Below, in pieces: positions 1 to 5,098 of a stretch of 6,798 nt of DNA. Position 1 is the stretch's first letter; each line of letters begins with the position of its first letter. The notes below the pieces were generated by a model, which was not told where the DNA came from, did not search any database, and worked only from the letters and a program-made list of their open reading frames with translations. The translations under genes were made by a program, and so were the position numbers. This DNA comes from Acholeplasmataceae bacterium (lineage in GTDB: Bacteria > Bacillota_I > Bacilli_A > Acholeplasmatales > Acholeplasmataceae): positions 1-6,798 of the forward strand of contig JAFGTI010000055.1 in the NCBI GenBank assembly GCA_016934175.1, read 5' to 3'.

Positions 1-225
1 ATGCGTTTAGGTGCAGGAAGAGAAACAAAAGAAGATATAGTTGATTTAGATGTTGGGTTAGATCTTCATAAAAAAATCGGATCATATGTAAAAAAAGGTG
101 AATCGATTGCTACATTATATGTTAGAGAAAAAGGTATAGAAGAAGCAAAGAAATTAATTCTTAATGCCATAACATTTGGAAAAGAAGCGAGAAAAATTGT
201 TTTAATCAAACAAACGATTAAGTAG
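1..225 (+). CDS. pdp: Pyrimidine-nucleoside phosphorylase, C-terminal fragment (5' end outside window)
   Basis: The last 74 residues of a thymidine/pyrimidine-nucleoside phosphorylase, a cytoplasmic salvage enzyme that converts pyrimidine (deoxy)nucleosides and phosphate to free base and (deoxy)ribose-1-phosphate. The visible part is the C-terminal PYNP_C-type domain. It contains the family signature LGAGRETKED (residues 3-12 of the fragment), followed by VGLDLHKKIG and a KKGESIATLY hairpin, matching the end of Bacillus-type Pdp. Full-length members are about 430 residues, so roughly five sixths, including the phosphate- and nucleoside-binding domains, lies upstream of the window. The ATG at position 1 is almost certainly an internal methionine. 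The gene ends in TAG. That stop overlaps the Shine-Dalgarno of the next gene, which starts 9 bases later, so the two are probably one operon. Identification is by recalled family motifs. Confidence 0.9.
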   Translation: MRLGAGRETKEDIVDLDVGLDLHKKIGSYVKKGESIATLYVREKGIEEAKKLILNAITFGKEARKIVLIKQTIK

Positions 226-234
226 GATAAAAGC

Positions 235-1341
235 ATGATTATGTATCCAGACTATAAAAATTCAATTTTAAATGTGACAGCCACAATTCTTAATTATTAT
301 CATGCACATAGTCAATATGATGATATCGCAATATTAAAAAAAGAATTAACAAAAGAGATTAAGCATGTTGTTTTAATATTGCTTGATGGCATGGGAGTTA
401 ACATCATAAATAAATATTTGAAACCAGATGATTTTCTATATAAGCACATGAAAAAGGTCATTACTTCTGTTTTCCCACCAACGACTGTTGCTGCAACCAA
501 TACTGTACTTTCTGGATTAGCTCCATATTCTACTGGCTATTTAGGATGGGTACAGTATTTCAAGAAAGAAGATACAAATGCTATTGTTTTTTTGAATGAA
601 GACTTCTATGATAAAACGAGAAAATTCGATAAAATATTAAGAGATACTTATTTGACTTATCCGACTATTTATGACCGGATTCATAAACATAGTCCACAAG
701 TAAAAACATATGAATTATTTCCAAGCTTTCGAATTGATGGATTTGATAGCTTAGATGAACAAGTTGATCGTGTAATAGAAATATCAAAAATTGATGAAGA
801 TAATTTCTCTTATGTATATTGGACAGAACCAGATTTAACGCAACATGACTATGGTATTGACTCGGATGTAACTAAGGAGAAGTTGCTTGGTTTAAATCGC
901 TCTATAGAGAAGTTATCAAGAGATATTAATAAAGATTCTTTGATTGTTGTTATTGCTGATCATGGGCTTACAAATGTTGAAGGTATTAATCTATATCTTG
1001 ATTCTGATATCATGCAATTACTAAAGAGAATGCCATCAATGGAACCGAGGGCTACCAATTTCTTTATTAAACGATTTCATAAAAATAAATTTAAGAAGAT
1101 ATTTGAAAATAGATACGGAGAGTATTTTAAATTAGTTACTAAATCTGAGCTCTACGAATCTGAACTTTTAGGTACAGGTATAAAACATGATCTACTTGAT
1201 CAATTTCTAGGTGATTTTATTGCAATATCTATAAGTAATAAAATGTTTAATTTAAAAGAACATTCAAGATTTGTTGGACATCATGCTGGTCTAACACAAG
1301 ATGAGATGGAAGTCCCACTGATTATTTATAGACAAACATAA
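235..1341 (+). CDS. Alkaline-phosphatase-superfamily phosphodiesterase / nucleotide pyrophosphatase
   Basis: A 368-residue protein of the type I phosphodiesterase/nucleotide pyrophosphatase family, which uses two metal ions and a threonine nucleophile to cleave phosphodiester or pyrophosphate bonds. The expected motifs appear in order: LLDGMG with metal ligand D51; FPPTTVAATN with the nucleophile at T83 or T84; YWTEPDLTQH with D200 and H204; IADHGLT with D242 and H243; GHHAGLT with H360 (or H359) as the last ligand. All ligands are present, so an active enzyme is expected. No signal peptide or membrane segment is seen, so it is probably cytoplasmic, unlike many family members. AGGA in the preceding stop region (224-227) is 7 bases from the ATG at 235; ATG 241 is possible but worse spaced. 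It follows pdp closely, which suggests nucleotide or sugar-phosphate salvage. The substrate cannot be read from the sequence. A phosphoglycerol or phosphonate substrate cannot be excluded. Confidence 0.88.
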   Translation: MIMYPDYKNSILNVTATILNYYHAHSQYDDIAILKKELTKEIKHVVLILLDGMGVNIINKYLKPDDFLYKHMKKVITSVFPPTTVAATNTVLSGLAPYSTGYLGWVQYFKKEDTNAIVFLNEDFYDKTRKFDKILRDTYLTYPTIYDRIHKHSPQVKTYELFPSFRIDGFDSLDEQVDRVIEISKIDEDNFSYVYWTEPDLTQHDYGIDSDVTKEKLLGLNRSIEKLSRDINKDSLIVVIADHGLTNVEGINLYLDSDIMQLLKRMPSMEPRATNFFIKRFHKNKFKKIFENRYGEYFKLVTKSELYESELLGTGIKHDLLDQFLGDFIAISISNKMFNLKEHSRFVGHHAGLTQDEMEVPLIIYRQT

Positions 1342-1362
1342 GACGACAATGTTCGTCTTTTT
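1340..1362 (+). terminator. Intrinsic terminator of the pdp-phosphodiesterase operon
   Basis: AAGACGA (1340-1346) pairs with TCGTCTT (1353-1359) around a 6-base loop, and the 3' arm runs into TTTTT (1358-1362). The first arm begins inside the stop codon of the phosphodiesterase gene. The stem has only 7 pairs, so strength is moderate. Confidence 0.75.
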
Positions 1363-1368
1363 CTTCCA

Positions 1369-1398
1369 TAAAAAAAAGGCTTAGCATGACTAAGCCTT
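1369..1398 (-). terminator. Intrinsic terminator of the minus-strand NfeD-SPFH operon
   Basis: AAGGCTTAG (1376-1384) and CTAAGCCTT (1390-1398) form a perfect 9-bp stem with a 5-base loop. Read on the minus strand, the stem lies a few bases after the SPFH stop codon and is followed by a run of seven T (the A run at 1371-1377). On the plus strand the tail is only TTAATTG, so the element mainly serves the minus strand. Confidence 0.9.
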
Positions 1399-1403
1399 AA
1401 TTG

Positions 1404-2357
1404 TTATTTACTTGGTGTAACTTTTCCTTCTTTAGCTATTTCTGCTGCCATTAACACTGTAGATGCAATATCTGTAATGTTTGTTGGAATAACAATCTTA
1501 GTTGCTTGACCATTTGCTACTAAAGCAAGTGCTTCAAGAGATTTAAGAGTTAATACTGCTTGGTCAGCTGCTGCATCTTTAATCAATTTAATACCAAGTG
1601 CTTCAGCTTCTTTAATCTTGAATATTGCAGATGCTTCACCTTCAGCGTTCAAAATCTTTTGTTGCTTAGCAGCTTCAGCTCTAAGAAGAACAGCCTCTGC
1701 TTCACCTTCAGCTTTAAGAATTTGAGAACGTTTGTCACCCTCAGCAATAAGAATGGTTTGACGTTTTTCACGTTCTGCTCTCATTTGTTTTTCCATTGAA
1801 TCACGAATATCTTTTGGTGGAACGATGTTCTTAACTTCTACACGGTTAACTTTAATTCCCCATGGGTCAGTTGCTTCATCCAAAATGACTCTCATCTTTG
1901 TATTAATTAAATCTCTAGATGTAAGTGTTTGGTCTAAATCTAAATCACCAATGATATTACGTAATGTTGTTGCAGAAATATTTTCTATTGCCATCATAGG
2001 ATTTTCAACACCATATGTATAGGCTTTTGGATCTGTAATAGCGAAGAAGATAATTGTATCTATCTGCATTGTAACATTATCCTTAGTAATTACAGGTTGT
2101 GGATCGAAATCTTTAACTTGTTCCTTAAGTGAAACAGTTTTAACCTGTCTATCAAAAATTGGAACTAAGAAGTGAATACCAACACCCCATGTCTTATAAT
2201 AACCACCAAGACGTTCAACGATGACCTTTTTGGTTTGTGTAACCAATCTAAAACTTGATGCGACTACAATTAAGACTACTGCAATGACAATAATCAAAGT
2301 TATTGTTCCTGCCCCAATAGCAGCAATTGGGCTTAATAAAGCTCTAAAAATATTCAT
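1404..2357 (-). CDS. SPFH/Band 7 (stomatin-like, QmcA-type) membrane protein
   Basis: A full-length 317-residue SPFH protein of the paraslipin/QmcA type. These proteins oligomerise at the membrane into ring or cage scaffolds and organise microdomains or protease partners. Order of parts: a short polar N-terminus; one membrane helix at about residues 17-34; an SPFH domain at about 38-185 with VIVERLGGYY, LVPIFDRQVK, VITKDNVTMQID, TTLRNIIGDL, DPWGIKVNRVEVKNI and the IVPP turn; then a charged Ala/Glu-rich helix at about 188-265 with EKQMRAEREKR and repeated AEGEAEA-type units, typical of the oligomerising coiled coil; and a hydrophobic C-terminal region. The ATG at 2357 follows AAGAGGGT with good spacing. 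The gene begins 21 bases after the nfeD-type gene, and the NfeD-SPFH pairing is a well-known conserved neighbourhood. It is last in its operon, followed by a strong terminator. Nothing looks broken. The exact cellular role is unknown. Confidence 0.93.
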   Translation of the reverse strand: MNIFRALLSPIAAIGAGTITLIIVIAVVLIVVASSFRLVTQTKKVIVERLGGYYKTWGVGIHFLVPIFDRQVKTVSLKEQVKDFDPQPVITKDNVTMQIDTIIFFAITDPKAYTYGVENPMMAIENISATTLRNIIGDLDLDQTLTSRDLINTKMRVILDEATDPWGIKVNRVEVKNIVPPKDIRDSMEKQMRAEREKRQTILIAEGDKRSQILKAEGEAEAVLLRAEAAKQQKILNAEGEASAIFKIKEAEALGIKLIKDAAADQAVLTLKSLEALALVANGQATKIVIPTNITDIASTVLMAAEIAKEGKVTPSK

Positions 2358-2378
2358 AATATACCCTCTTTCTTTTTA

Positions 2379-2804
2379 TTATATTTTTTCAACAATTAAT
2401 TTAACGCCCTCAATATCTAGAACGCGTACTTTTTCTCCAATTTCAATTCTTTCGTTTGAAATAGCAGACCATTCACGATTATTGACTTTCGCAGCACCAA
2501 TCGAACCTTCTTCAATTAGCTTAACACAAACACCAGTGAGCCCAATATAGGAGTCTACATTAGTTTTTATTTCATTCGTCTTGAAATATTTCATGACAAA
2601 AGGTCGTGTTAAGAGTAACATAATTATAGCCACAACAACAAATATTACGACCTGAACAGCAAAATTTTGACTAAATAATGAAATAATGAAGCTTGGGATT
2701 GCTGCGATTGCAAACCAGATGCTCACCATATTAGCTGTTCCAAATTCAATAAATAATGCAGTTAAAAAGAGCCCTAACCATAACCATTGCATCCAATCCA
2801 ACAT
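2379..2804 (-). CDS. NfeD-family membrane protein (short form)
   Basis: A 141-residue short NfeD (NfeD1b type), lacking the ClpP-like protease domain of long NfeD proteins. It has three hydrophobic segments at about residues 6-22, 27-45 and 49-66, then a soluble OB-fold domain at about 86-141. The OB-fold shows the usual pattern: GLTGVCV, KVNNREWSAIS, then IEIGEKVRVLDIEG and a final LIVEK strand. NfeD proteins are the usual partners of stomatin-like proteins encoded next door and are thought to act with them in membrane quality control or microdomain organisation. Here the SPFH partner follows 21 bases downstream. The start at 2804 is set by a perfect AAGGAGG, which lies inside the last codons of the preceding gene. 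Only one base separates that gene's stop from this ATG, so translation is probably coupled. Confidence 0.92.
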   Translation of the reverse strand: MLDWMQWLWLGLFLTALFIEFGTANMVSIWFAIAAIPSFIISLFSQNFAVQVVIFVVVAIIMLLLTRPFVMKYFKTNEIKTNVDSYIGLTGVCVKLIEEGSIGAAKVNNREWSAISNERIEIGEKVRVLDIEGVKLIVEKI

Positions 2805-2805
2805 A

Positions 2806-3180
2806 TTATAATTCCTCCTTCATATCAATAATGAGAATCTGATCTTTATTATCCCAATTGGCCTTAAATTTGTGAGTTTCAAATTCTAGATTCAAATTAG
2901 CCCACTCATTAATGTCTTCCATGAATGCCTTATTAGTGACACGACTGTATGATGAGCGAACAGTTATACGATATTTTTTATTCTCAGCAATATCGTGACG
3001 AAGTGCTTCAGCCTTACTTAGAGGCTTTACCACAATGAGTTTGTTTTGCTTATCAACACCAAGCATGACACTATATGCAGTCTCGAAATAAATTGTTGCA
3101 GGTTTATTTAATGTTAAATTACCTGCAGCAAATGTAACAATGCAATCTTTTGGTTTCTCATTGAACCAAGTTATTTCCAT
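2806..3180 (-). CDS. Uncharacterised 124-residue protein, first gene of the NfeD-SPFH operon
   Basis: I do not recognise this protein. It is soluble by appearance, with no signal peptide or membrane helix, and is strand-rich with a short helical part near residues 55-66 (SKAEALRHDIAE). The visible core is NLTLNKPATI (21-30), an aromatic stretch, then MLGVDKQNKLIVVKPL (39-54). The second half contains RVTNKAFMEDI (80-90) and WDNKDQILIIDM (109-120). The two halves loosely echo one another: a strand, 'TNK/LNKxA', a middle section, then 'Dxxxx(L/I)(L/I)(V/I)'. This is reminiscent of AbrB/MraZ-like half-barrels, but that is only a guess. The start is ATG 3180, because AAGGAG at 3189-3194 is 8 bases upstream of it. 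The gene is followed after one base by the nfeD-type gene, so its job is likely tied to the NfeD-SPFH pair, or it may regulate it. Confidence 0.8.
   Translation of the reverse strand: MEITWFNEKPKDCIVTFAAGNLTLNKPATIYFETAYSVMLGVDKQNKLIVVKPLSKAEALRHDIAENKKYRITVRSSYSRVTNKAFMEDINEWANLNLEFETHKFKANWDNKDQILIIDMKEEL
2814..2820 (-). promoter_or_regulatory. Shine-Dalgarno of the nfeD-type gene, inside the upstream coding region
   Basis: Minus-strand AAGGAGG, 9 bases before ATG 2804. The same bases encode the Lys-Glu of the Lys-Glu-Glu-Leu C-terminus of the upstream protein. Ribosomes finishing that gene would expose this site, so coupling is likely. Confidence 0.85.
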
Positions 3181-3188
3181 ATTTATCA

Positions 3189-3194
3189 CTCCTT
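3189..3194 (-). promoter_or_regulatory. Shine-Dalgarno that fixes the start of the 124-residue protein
   Basis: Minus-strand AAGGAG overlaps the last base of an in-frame GTG (3187-3189), so that GTG cannot be the start. The site is 8 bases from ATG 3180, which is therefore the chosen start. Confidence 0.85.
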
Positions 3195-3203
3195 ACACTT
3201 TTA

Positions 3204-3231
3204 ATTATACACTGAATTATTTAAAATGCAA
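3204..3231 (-). promoter_or_regulatory. Predicted sigma-A-type promoter of the three-gene NfeD-SPFH operon
   Basis: On the minus strand, TTGCAT (3226-3231) is followed after 16 bases by a perfect TATAAT (3204-3209). Transcription would begin near 3197, giving a leader of about 17 bases before ATG 3180 that just includes the Shine-Dalgarno. The -35 matches the consensus poorly, so the call rests mainly on the -10 and its position. No convincing terminator separates it from the short SPFH gene upstream, so read-through from that gene is also possible. Confidence 0.6.
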
Positions 3232-3260
3232 GAAACATTACTCAAAATTATTTTATGTTA

Positions 3261-3701
3261 TTATTTACATATTTCAATTATTTCTATACCTAATTGACGT
3301 GCACGTATTGTGATTTCATTTTTTTGTTCATCTGTTAAGTCAGTGTAGATATCATCTAAAGTTTCTATATATTCTTTAAGTGTATGAAATGAATCCAATG
3401 AAGCATACACAAATATTTTGACATTCTCGATTTTATATTTAATCGTCATCTCTTTAATTTCAGCAGAATTCTCTTTTTTGAAAGTTATAACTTTTTGATT
3501 TATATCTAGAGGAACAACTTGAATGACTCTATCTACTAAAGGTATTAAAAAATAGATGCCAGGTTGATCGATAATTTTTAAAAATTTACCTAGTCTTTCC
3601 ACAATATATGCTTTGTTATTTTGAACAAATTTAATGTTTGGAATAATAACAAGCATAGCCAAGAAAAGAATAACTAGAAATCCTTTAACTGTATCAGACA
3701 T
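3261..3701 (-). CDS. Short SPFH/Band 7 protein lacking the C-terminal coiled coil
   Basis: A 146-residue protein with one N-terminal membrane helix (about residues 7-24) and a compact SPFH domain. The fold signature is clear: YIVERLGKFLKI (32-43), PGIYFLIPLVDRVIQVVPLD (47-66), then VITFKKENSAEIKEMTIKYKI, matching the 'VITKDNVTxxIDxxxxyxI' region of stomatins. It ends with RARQLGIEIIEICK, equivalent to the 'PWGIKVxRVEIK' strand that closes the SPFH domain. The stop falls exactly where the long Ala/Glu coiled coil should begin. Full family members have about 250-320 residues. The 80 bases after the stop hold no coiled-coil coding remnant, so this looks like a genuine head-only form or an old truncation with a clean end. 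Start ATG 3701 follows TGAGG 5 bases upstream. A possible minus-strand -10, TATAAA at 3733-3738, lacks a good -35. The gene is divergent from thiT. Function unknown; it might modulate the neighbouring full-length SPFH protein. Confidence 0.85.
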   Translation of the reverse strand: MSDTVKGFLVILFLAMLVIIPNIKFVQNNKAYIVERLGKFLKIIDQPGIYFLIPLVDRVIQVVPLDINQKVITFKKENSAEIKEMTIKYKIENVKIFVYASLDSFHTLKEYIETLDDIYTDLTDEQKNEITIRARQLGIEIIEICK

Positions 3702-3726
3702 AATAACCTCATTTCATGCAATTTTA

Positions 3727-3755
3727 TTGATATTTATAATGATTCGTGATATGAT
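3727..3755 (+). promoter_or_regulatory. Promoter of the TPP riboswitch-thiT unit
   Basis: TTGATA (3727-3732) and TATGAT (3750-3755) each match the sigma-A consensus at five of six bases, with an ideal 17-base spacer. Transcription would begin at about 3761-3763, just before the riboswitch aptamer. It lies in the gap between the divergent short SPFH gene and thiT. Confidence 0.85.
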
Positions 3756-3764
3756 TAAAATGAT

Positions 3765-3845
3765 CACTACGGGGAGCTTAAATGCTGAGAGGACGGAAGT
3801 CGACCCGCGAACCTGATCTGGATTATACCAGCGGAGGGATAGGCG
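3765..3845 (+). ncRNA. TPP (THI-box) riboswitch aptamer
   Basis: A thiamine-pyrophosphate-sensing RNA in the thiT leader. Visible parts: the GGGGAGC entry; P2 from CGGG (3770-3773) with CCCG (3804-3807); a very short P3 (AGC 3775-3777 with GCT 3784-3786); the conserved CTGAGA (3785-3790); a small optional hairpin with a GGAA loop (GAC 3792-3794, GTC 3799-3801); and the almost invariant ACCTGATCTGG (3811-3821) with P5 CTGG/CCAG closing an ATTATA loop, then GCGGAGGGA. The P1 stem looks weak, with only CTA/TAG (3767-3769 with 3840-3842) obvious. In known members TPP binding stabilises P1 and P4/P5 and turns the gene off. Placement upstream of a thiamine transporter and an intrinsic terminator fits transcriptional repression by TPP. 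Confidence 0.96.
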
Positions 3846-3868
3846 ATATGATACTAATCATAACTATC

Positions 3869-3899
3869 AATTTCTTTGGTAATCCATAGAAATTTTTTT
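3869..3899 (+). terminator. Riboswitch-controlled intrinsic terminator before thiT
   Basis: AATTTCT (3869-3875) pairs with AGAAATT (3888-3894); after one T-T mismatch, TGG (3877-3879) pairs with CCA (3884-3886) around a TAAT loop. The 3' arm continues into an uninterrupted T run to 3899. It lies between the aptamer and the thiT Shine-Dalgarno, so it would stop transcription when TPP is bound. A competing pairing, TGGATTA (3819-3825, in P5) with TAATCCA (3880-3886), would open both P5 and the terminator and is a candidate antiterminator. Confidence 0.85.
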
Positions 3900-3919
3900 A
3901 TTTCTTAGGAGGAAAAAGA

Positions 3920-4495
3920 ATGCAAAAGAGTTTAGAAATTAAGAAGTTAACAATGAGTAGTGCATTGGTTGCTATTGCATTTGTGATACAATTGTTAATT
4001 CGATTTGTTTTACCTATGTTTAATATGCCATTTGGTGGTAATTTTTTAGGTATTGCGATGTTGCCTCTTGTATTAATCGGTTTTTTATATGGTATTAAGT
4101 ATGGGATAATATCAGGATTTGTTTTTGGTGTATTTGGAATCATCCTTGCTCCAAGCGGATATATTATAGGATGGTCATTCTTATTGGATTATTTACTTGG
4201 GTTTACTGCATATGGTTTAACAGGATTTTTTGTGGGTAAGTTATTAAGTGTGAAATGGACGATTATCGGTATCACAGTTGCTGGTTTCTTTAGATATCTA
4301 TCAGTATCTTTTGCTGGAGTTTTTTTCTGGAGTGAAACGATAAATGCTGATGCATGGGTATTCTCATTTATCGAATATAACTTAGGTTACACATTATCAA
4401 CAACAGTAATCACAATTTTACTAGCAGTACTTATACGTAAACGTATAGTAGACCTTAATAATCAGTTTTTGAATCTCCCATTAAATACAAACTGA
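3920..4495 (+). CDS. thiT: ThiT-type thiamine transporter, ECF S component
   Basis: A 191-residue integral membrane protein with about six hydrophobic segments, the substrate-binding (S) component of an energy-coupling factor transporter for thiamine. The family pattern is seen as FLLDYLLGFTAYGLTGFF (88-104), RYLSVSFAGVFFW (125-137) and EYNLGYTL (152-159). The TPP riboswitch upstream strongly supports a thiamine-related substrate. No EcfA or EcfT gene is nearby, so it presumably uses a shared ECF module encoded elsewhere. Compared with my memory of the Lactococcus ThiT pocket, the Tyr after the acidic residue (Y91), the Trp (W137) and the Asn (N154) are kept and Glu84 is Asp (D90). The His125 position is Val (V129), and the Trp34 and Tyr146 positions appear to be Gly and Ser. 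Start ATG 3920 follows AGGAGG (3907-3912) with 7 bases between. It ends in TGA, and its last 41 bases overlap recU in antisense. Confidence 0.9.
   Translation: MQKSLEIKKLTMSSALVAIAFVIQLLIRFVLPMFNMPFGGNFLGIAMLPLVLIGFLYGIKYGIISGFVFGVFGIILAPSGYIIGWSFLLDYLLGFTAYGLTGFFVGKLLSVKWTIIGITVAGFFRYLSVSFAGVFFWSETINADAWVFSFIEYNLGYTLSTTVITILLAVLIRKRIVDLNNQFLNLPLNTN
4432..4447. repeat. Short inverted repeat near the thiT/recU convergent overlap
   Basis: TATACGT and ACGTATA arms with 2 bases between, forming at best a 6-bp stem with a 4-base loop. It lies inside the thiT coding region and just after the recU stop on the minus strand. No T run follows on either strand, so it is not a convincing intrinsic terminator, though it is the only hairpin near these two 3' ends. 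Confidence 0.4.
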
Positions 4496-5051
4496 CAATT
4501 TTTAGATAATCTAATCGTGGCTGATAGCCAAAAGGAATCAAGTGAGCTGATTTTTTAAATGCAGAATAAGGGATGGATTTACGTCCTTTTTCTTTATCAT
4601 GTTGCAAATCCCAATAAGAAAATAAAATATTTGCTGGTAGTAAAAAATATTCATTATATTTCTTAAAGTGTACAATTAAAAAAGCAATCCCACCTTGTTT
4701 GTAGACGTTTCTTAAATGCACGATTTGGTGCGTATGAACGTTTTTGAGTGGCATCGATGTTTTTGAGTTTGTTTCTTTTGCATCGAAATCAATATATTTA
4801 CCATTATATATGCCATTAAAATCAGTTGTTGAAGGTGTTTTGTAATATGCTTCAGTTATTTTTGCTTTATTTCTAGCAGGGTAACTCACATTGACGACTT
4901 GAATTGGCGTAGGTTTTTTATGTATTACAGCAATCTCATGATTAAGATAGTAAGCATTACTAGATTCAATATCTGATTCTAGTGTCATACCAAGATTTGC
5001 ATAGTTAGTCGTTTTTGTTTGAATTTTTCTTTTAATAGGGTAATTTATCAT
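4455..5051 (-). CDS. recU: Holliday junction resolvase RecU
   Basis: A 198-residue RecU, the Firmicutes/Mollicutes Holliday junction resolvase that cuts four-way DNA junctions in recombinational repair and chromosome segregation. Similarity to Bacillus RecU is clear along its length: MINYP at the N-terminus, NLGMTLESDI (19-28), AVIHKKPTPIQVVNVSYP (41-58), STTDFNGIY (74-82), YIDFDAKET (86-94), HTHQIVHL (106-113), GRKSIPY and IPFGYQPRLDYL. Catalytic PD-(D/E)xK residues are D77, D90 and K92; the Bacillus enzyme has Glu at the D90 position. Start ATG 5051 is chosen because AGGAGA (5059-5064) lies 7 bases upstream and the protein then begins like known RecU; the in-frame extension to 5132 has no family match. 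No good minus-strand promoter was found, only a weak TATCAT at 5071-5076. Its last 41 bases overlap the end of thiT tail to tail. Confidence 0.95.
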   Translation of the reverse strand: MINYPIKRKIQTKTTNYANLGMTLESDIESSNAYYLNHEIAVIHKKPTPIQVVNVSYPARNKAKITEAYYKTPSTTDFNGIYNGKYIDFDAKETNSKTSMPLKNVHTHQIVHLRNVYKQGGIAFLIVHFKKYNEYFLLPANILFSYWDLQHDKEKGRKSIPYSAFKKSAHLIPFGYQPRLDYLKIVSLYLMGDSKTDY

Positions 5052-5058
5052 ACATCTT

Positions 5059-5064
5059 TCTCCT
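5059..5064 (-). promoter_or_regulatory. Shine-Dalgarno that fixes the recU start
   Basis: Minus-strand AGGAGA, 7 bases before ATG 5051. It excludes the longer in-frame starts at 5132, 5099 and 5072, none of which gives RecU-like sequence. Confidence 0.85.
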
Positions 5065-5098
5065 AATATCATGATAACATAGTTTAAGCATAAAATCA

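Noticed and set aside
312..500. Minus-strand open frame opposite the phosphodiesterase
   Set aside because: It is antisense to the conserved metal-binding and nucleophile motifs and has no independent support.
1560..2550. Plus-strand open frames at 1560-1799, 1825-2022 and 2221-2550
   Set aside because: They are antisense to the well-supported SPFH and NfeD genes and show no family motifs or ribosome sites.
3181..3189. GTG at 3187-3189 as the start of the 124-residue protein
   Set aside because: It overlaps the AAGGAG Shine-Dalgarno at 3189-3194; ATG 3180 has correct spacing.
3261..3701. Short SPFH gene as a frameshifted pseudogene
   Set aside because: The reading frame, start and ribosome site are intact, the stop falls at a domain border, and no coiled-coil coding sequence follows in any frame before the next promoter.
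3634..4143. Open frames at 3634-3816 (plus) and 3898-4143 (minus)
   Set aside because: The first runs through the thiT promoter and into the TPP aptamer; the second is antisense to thiT. Neither resembles a protein family.
4493..4495. TGA at the end of thiT read as tryptophan (code 4)
   Set aside because: The frame stays open for another 20 codons, but all tryptophans in the window's genes use TGG and no gene has an internal TGA, so the standard bacterial code fits.
4518..4530. TGGCT/AGCCA hairpin as a thiT terminator
   Set aside because: Five pairs with a 3-base loop, no T run after it on the plus strand, and it lies in conserved recU coding sequence.
5067..5076. Perfect 10-bp palindrome TATCATGATA before recU as an operator
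   Set aside because: Palindromes of this size occur by chance several times in a sequence of this length and AT content, and there is no second copy nearby.
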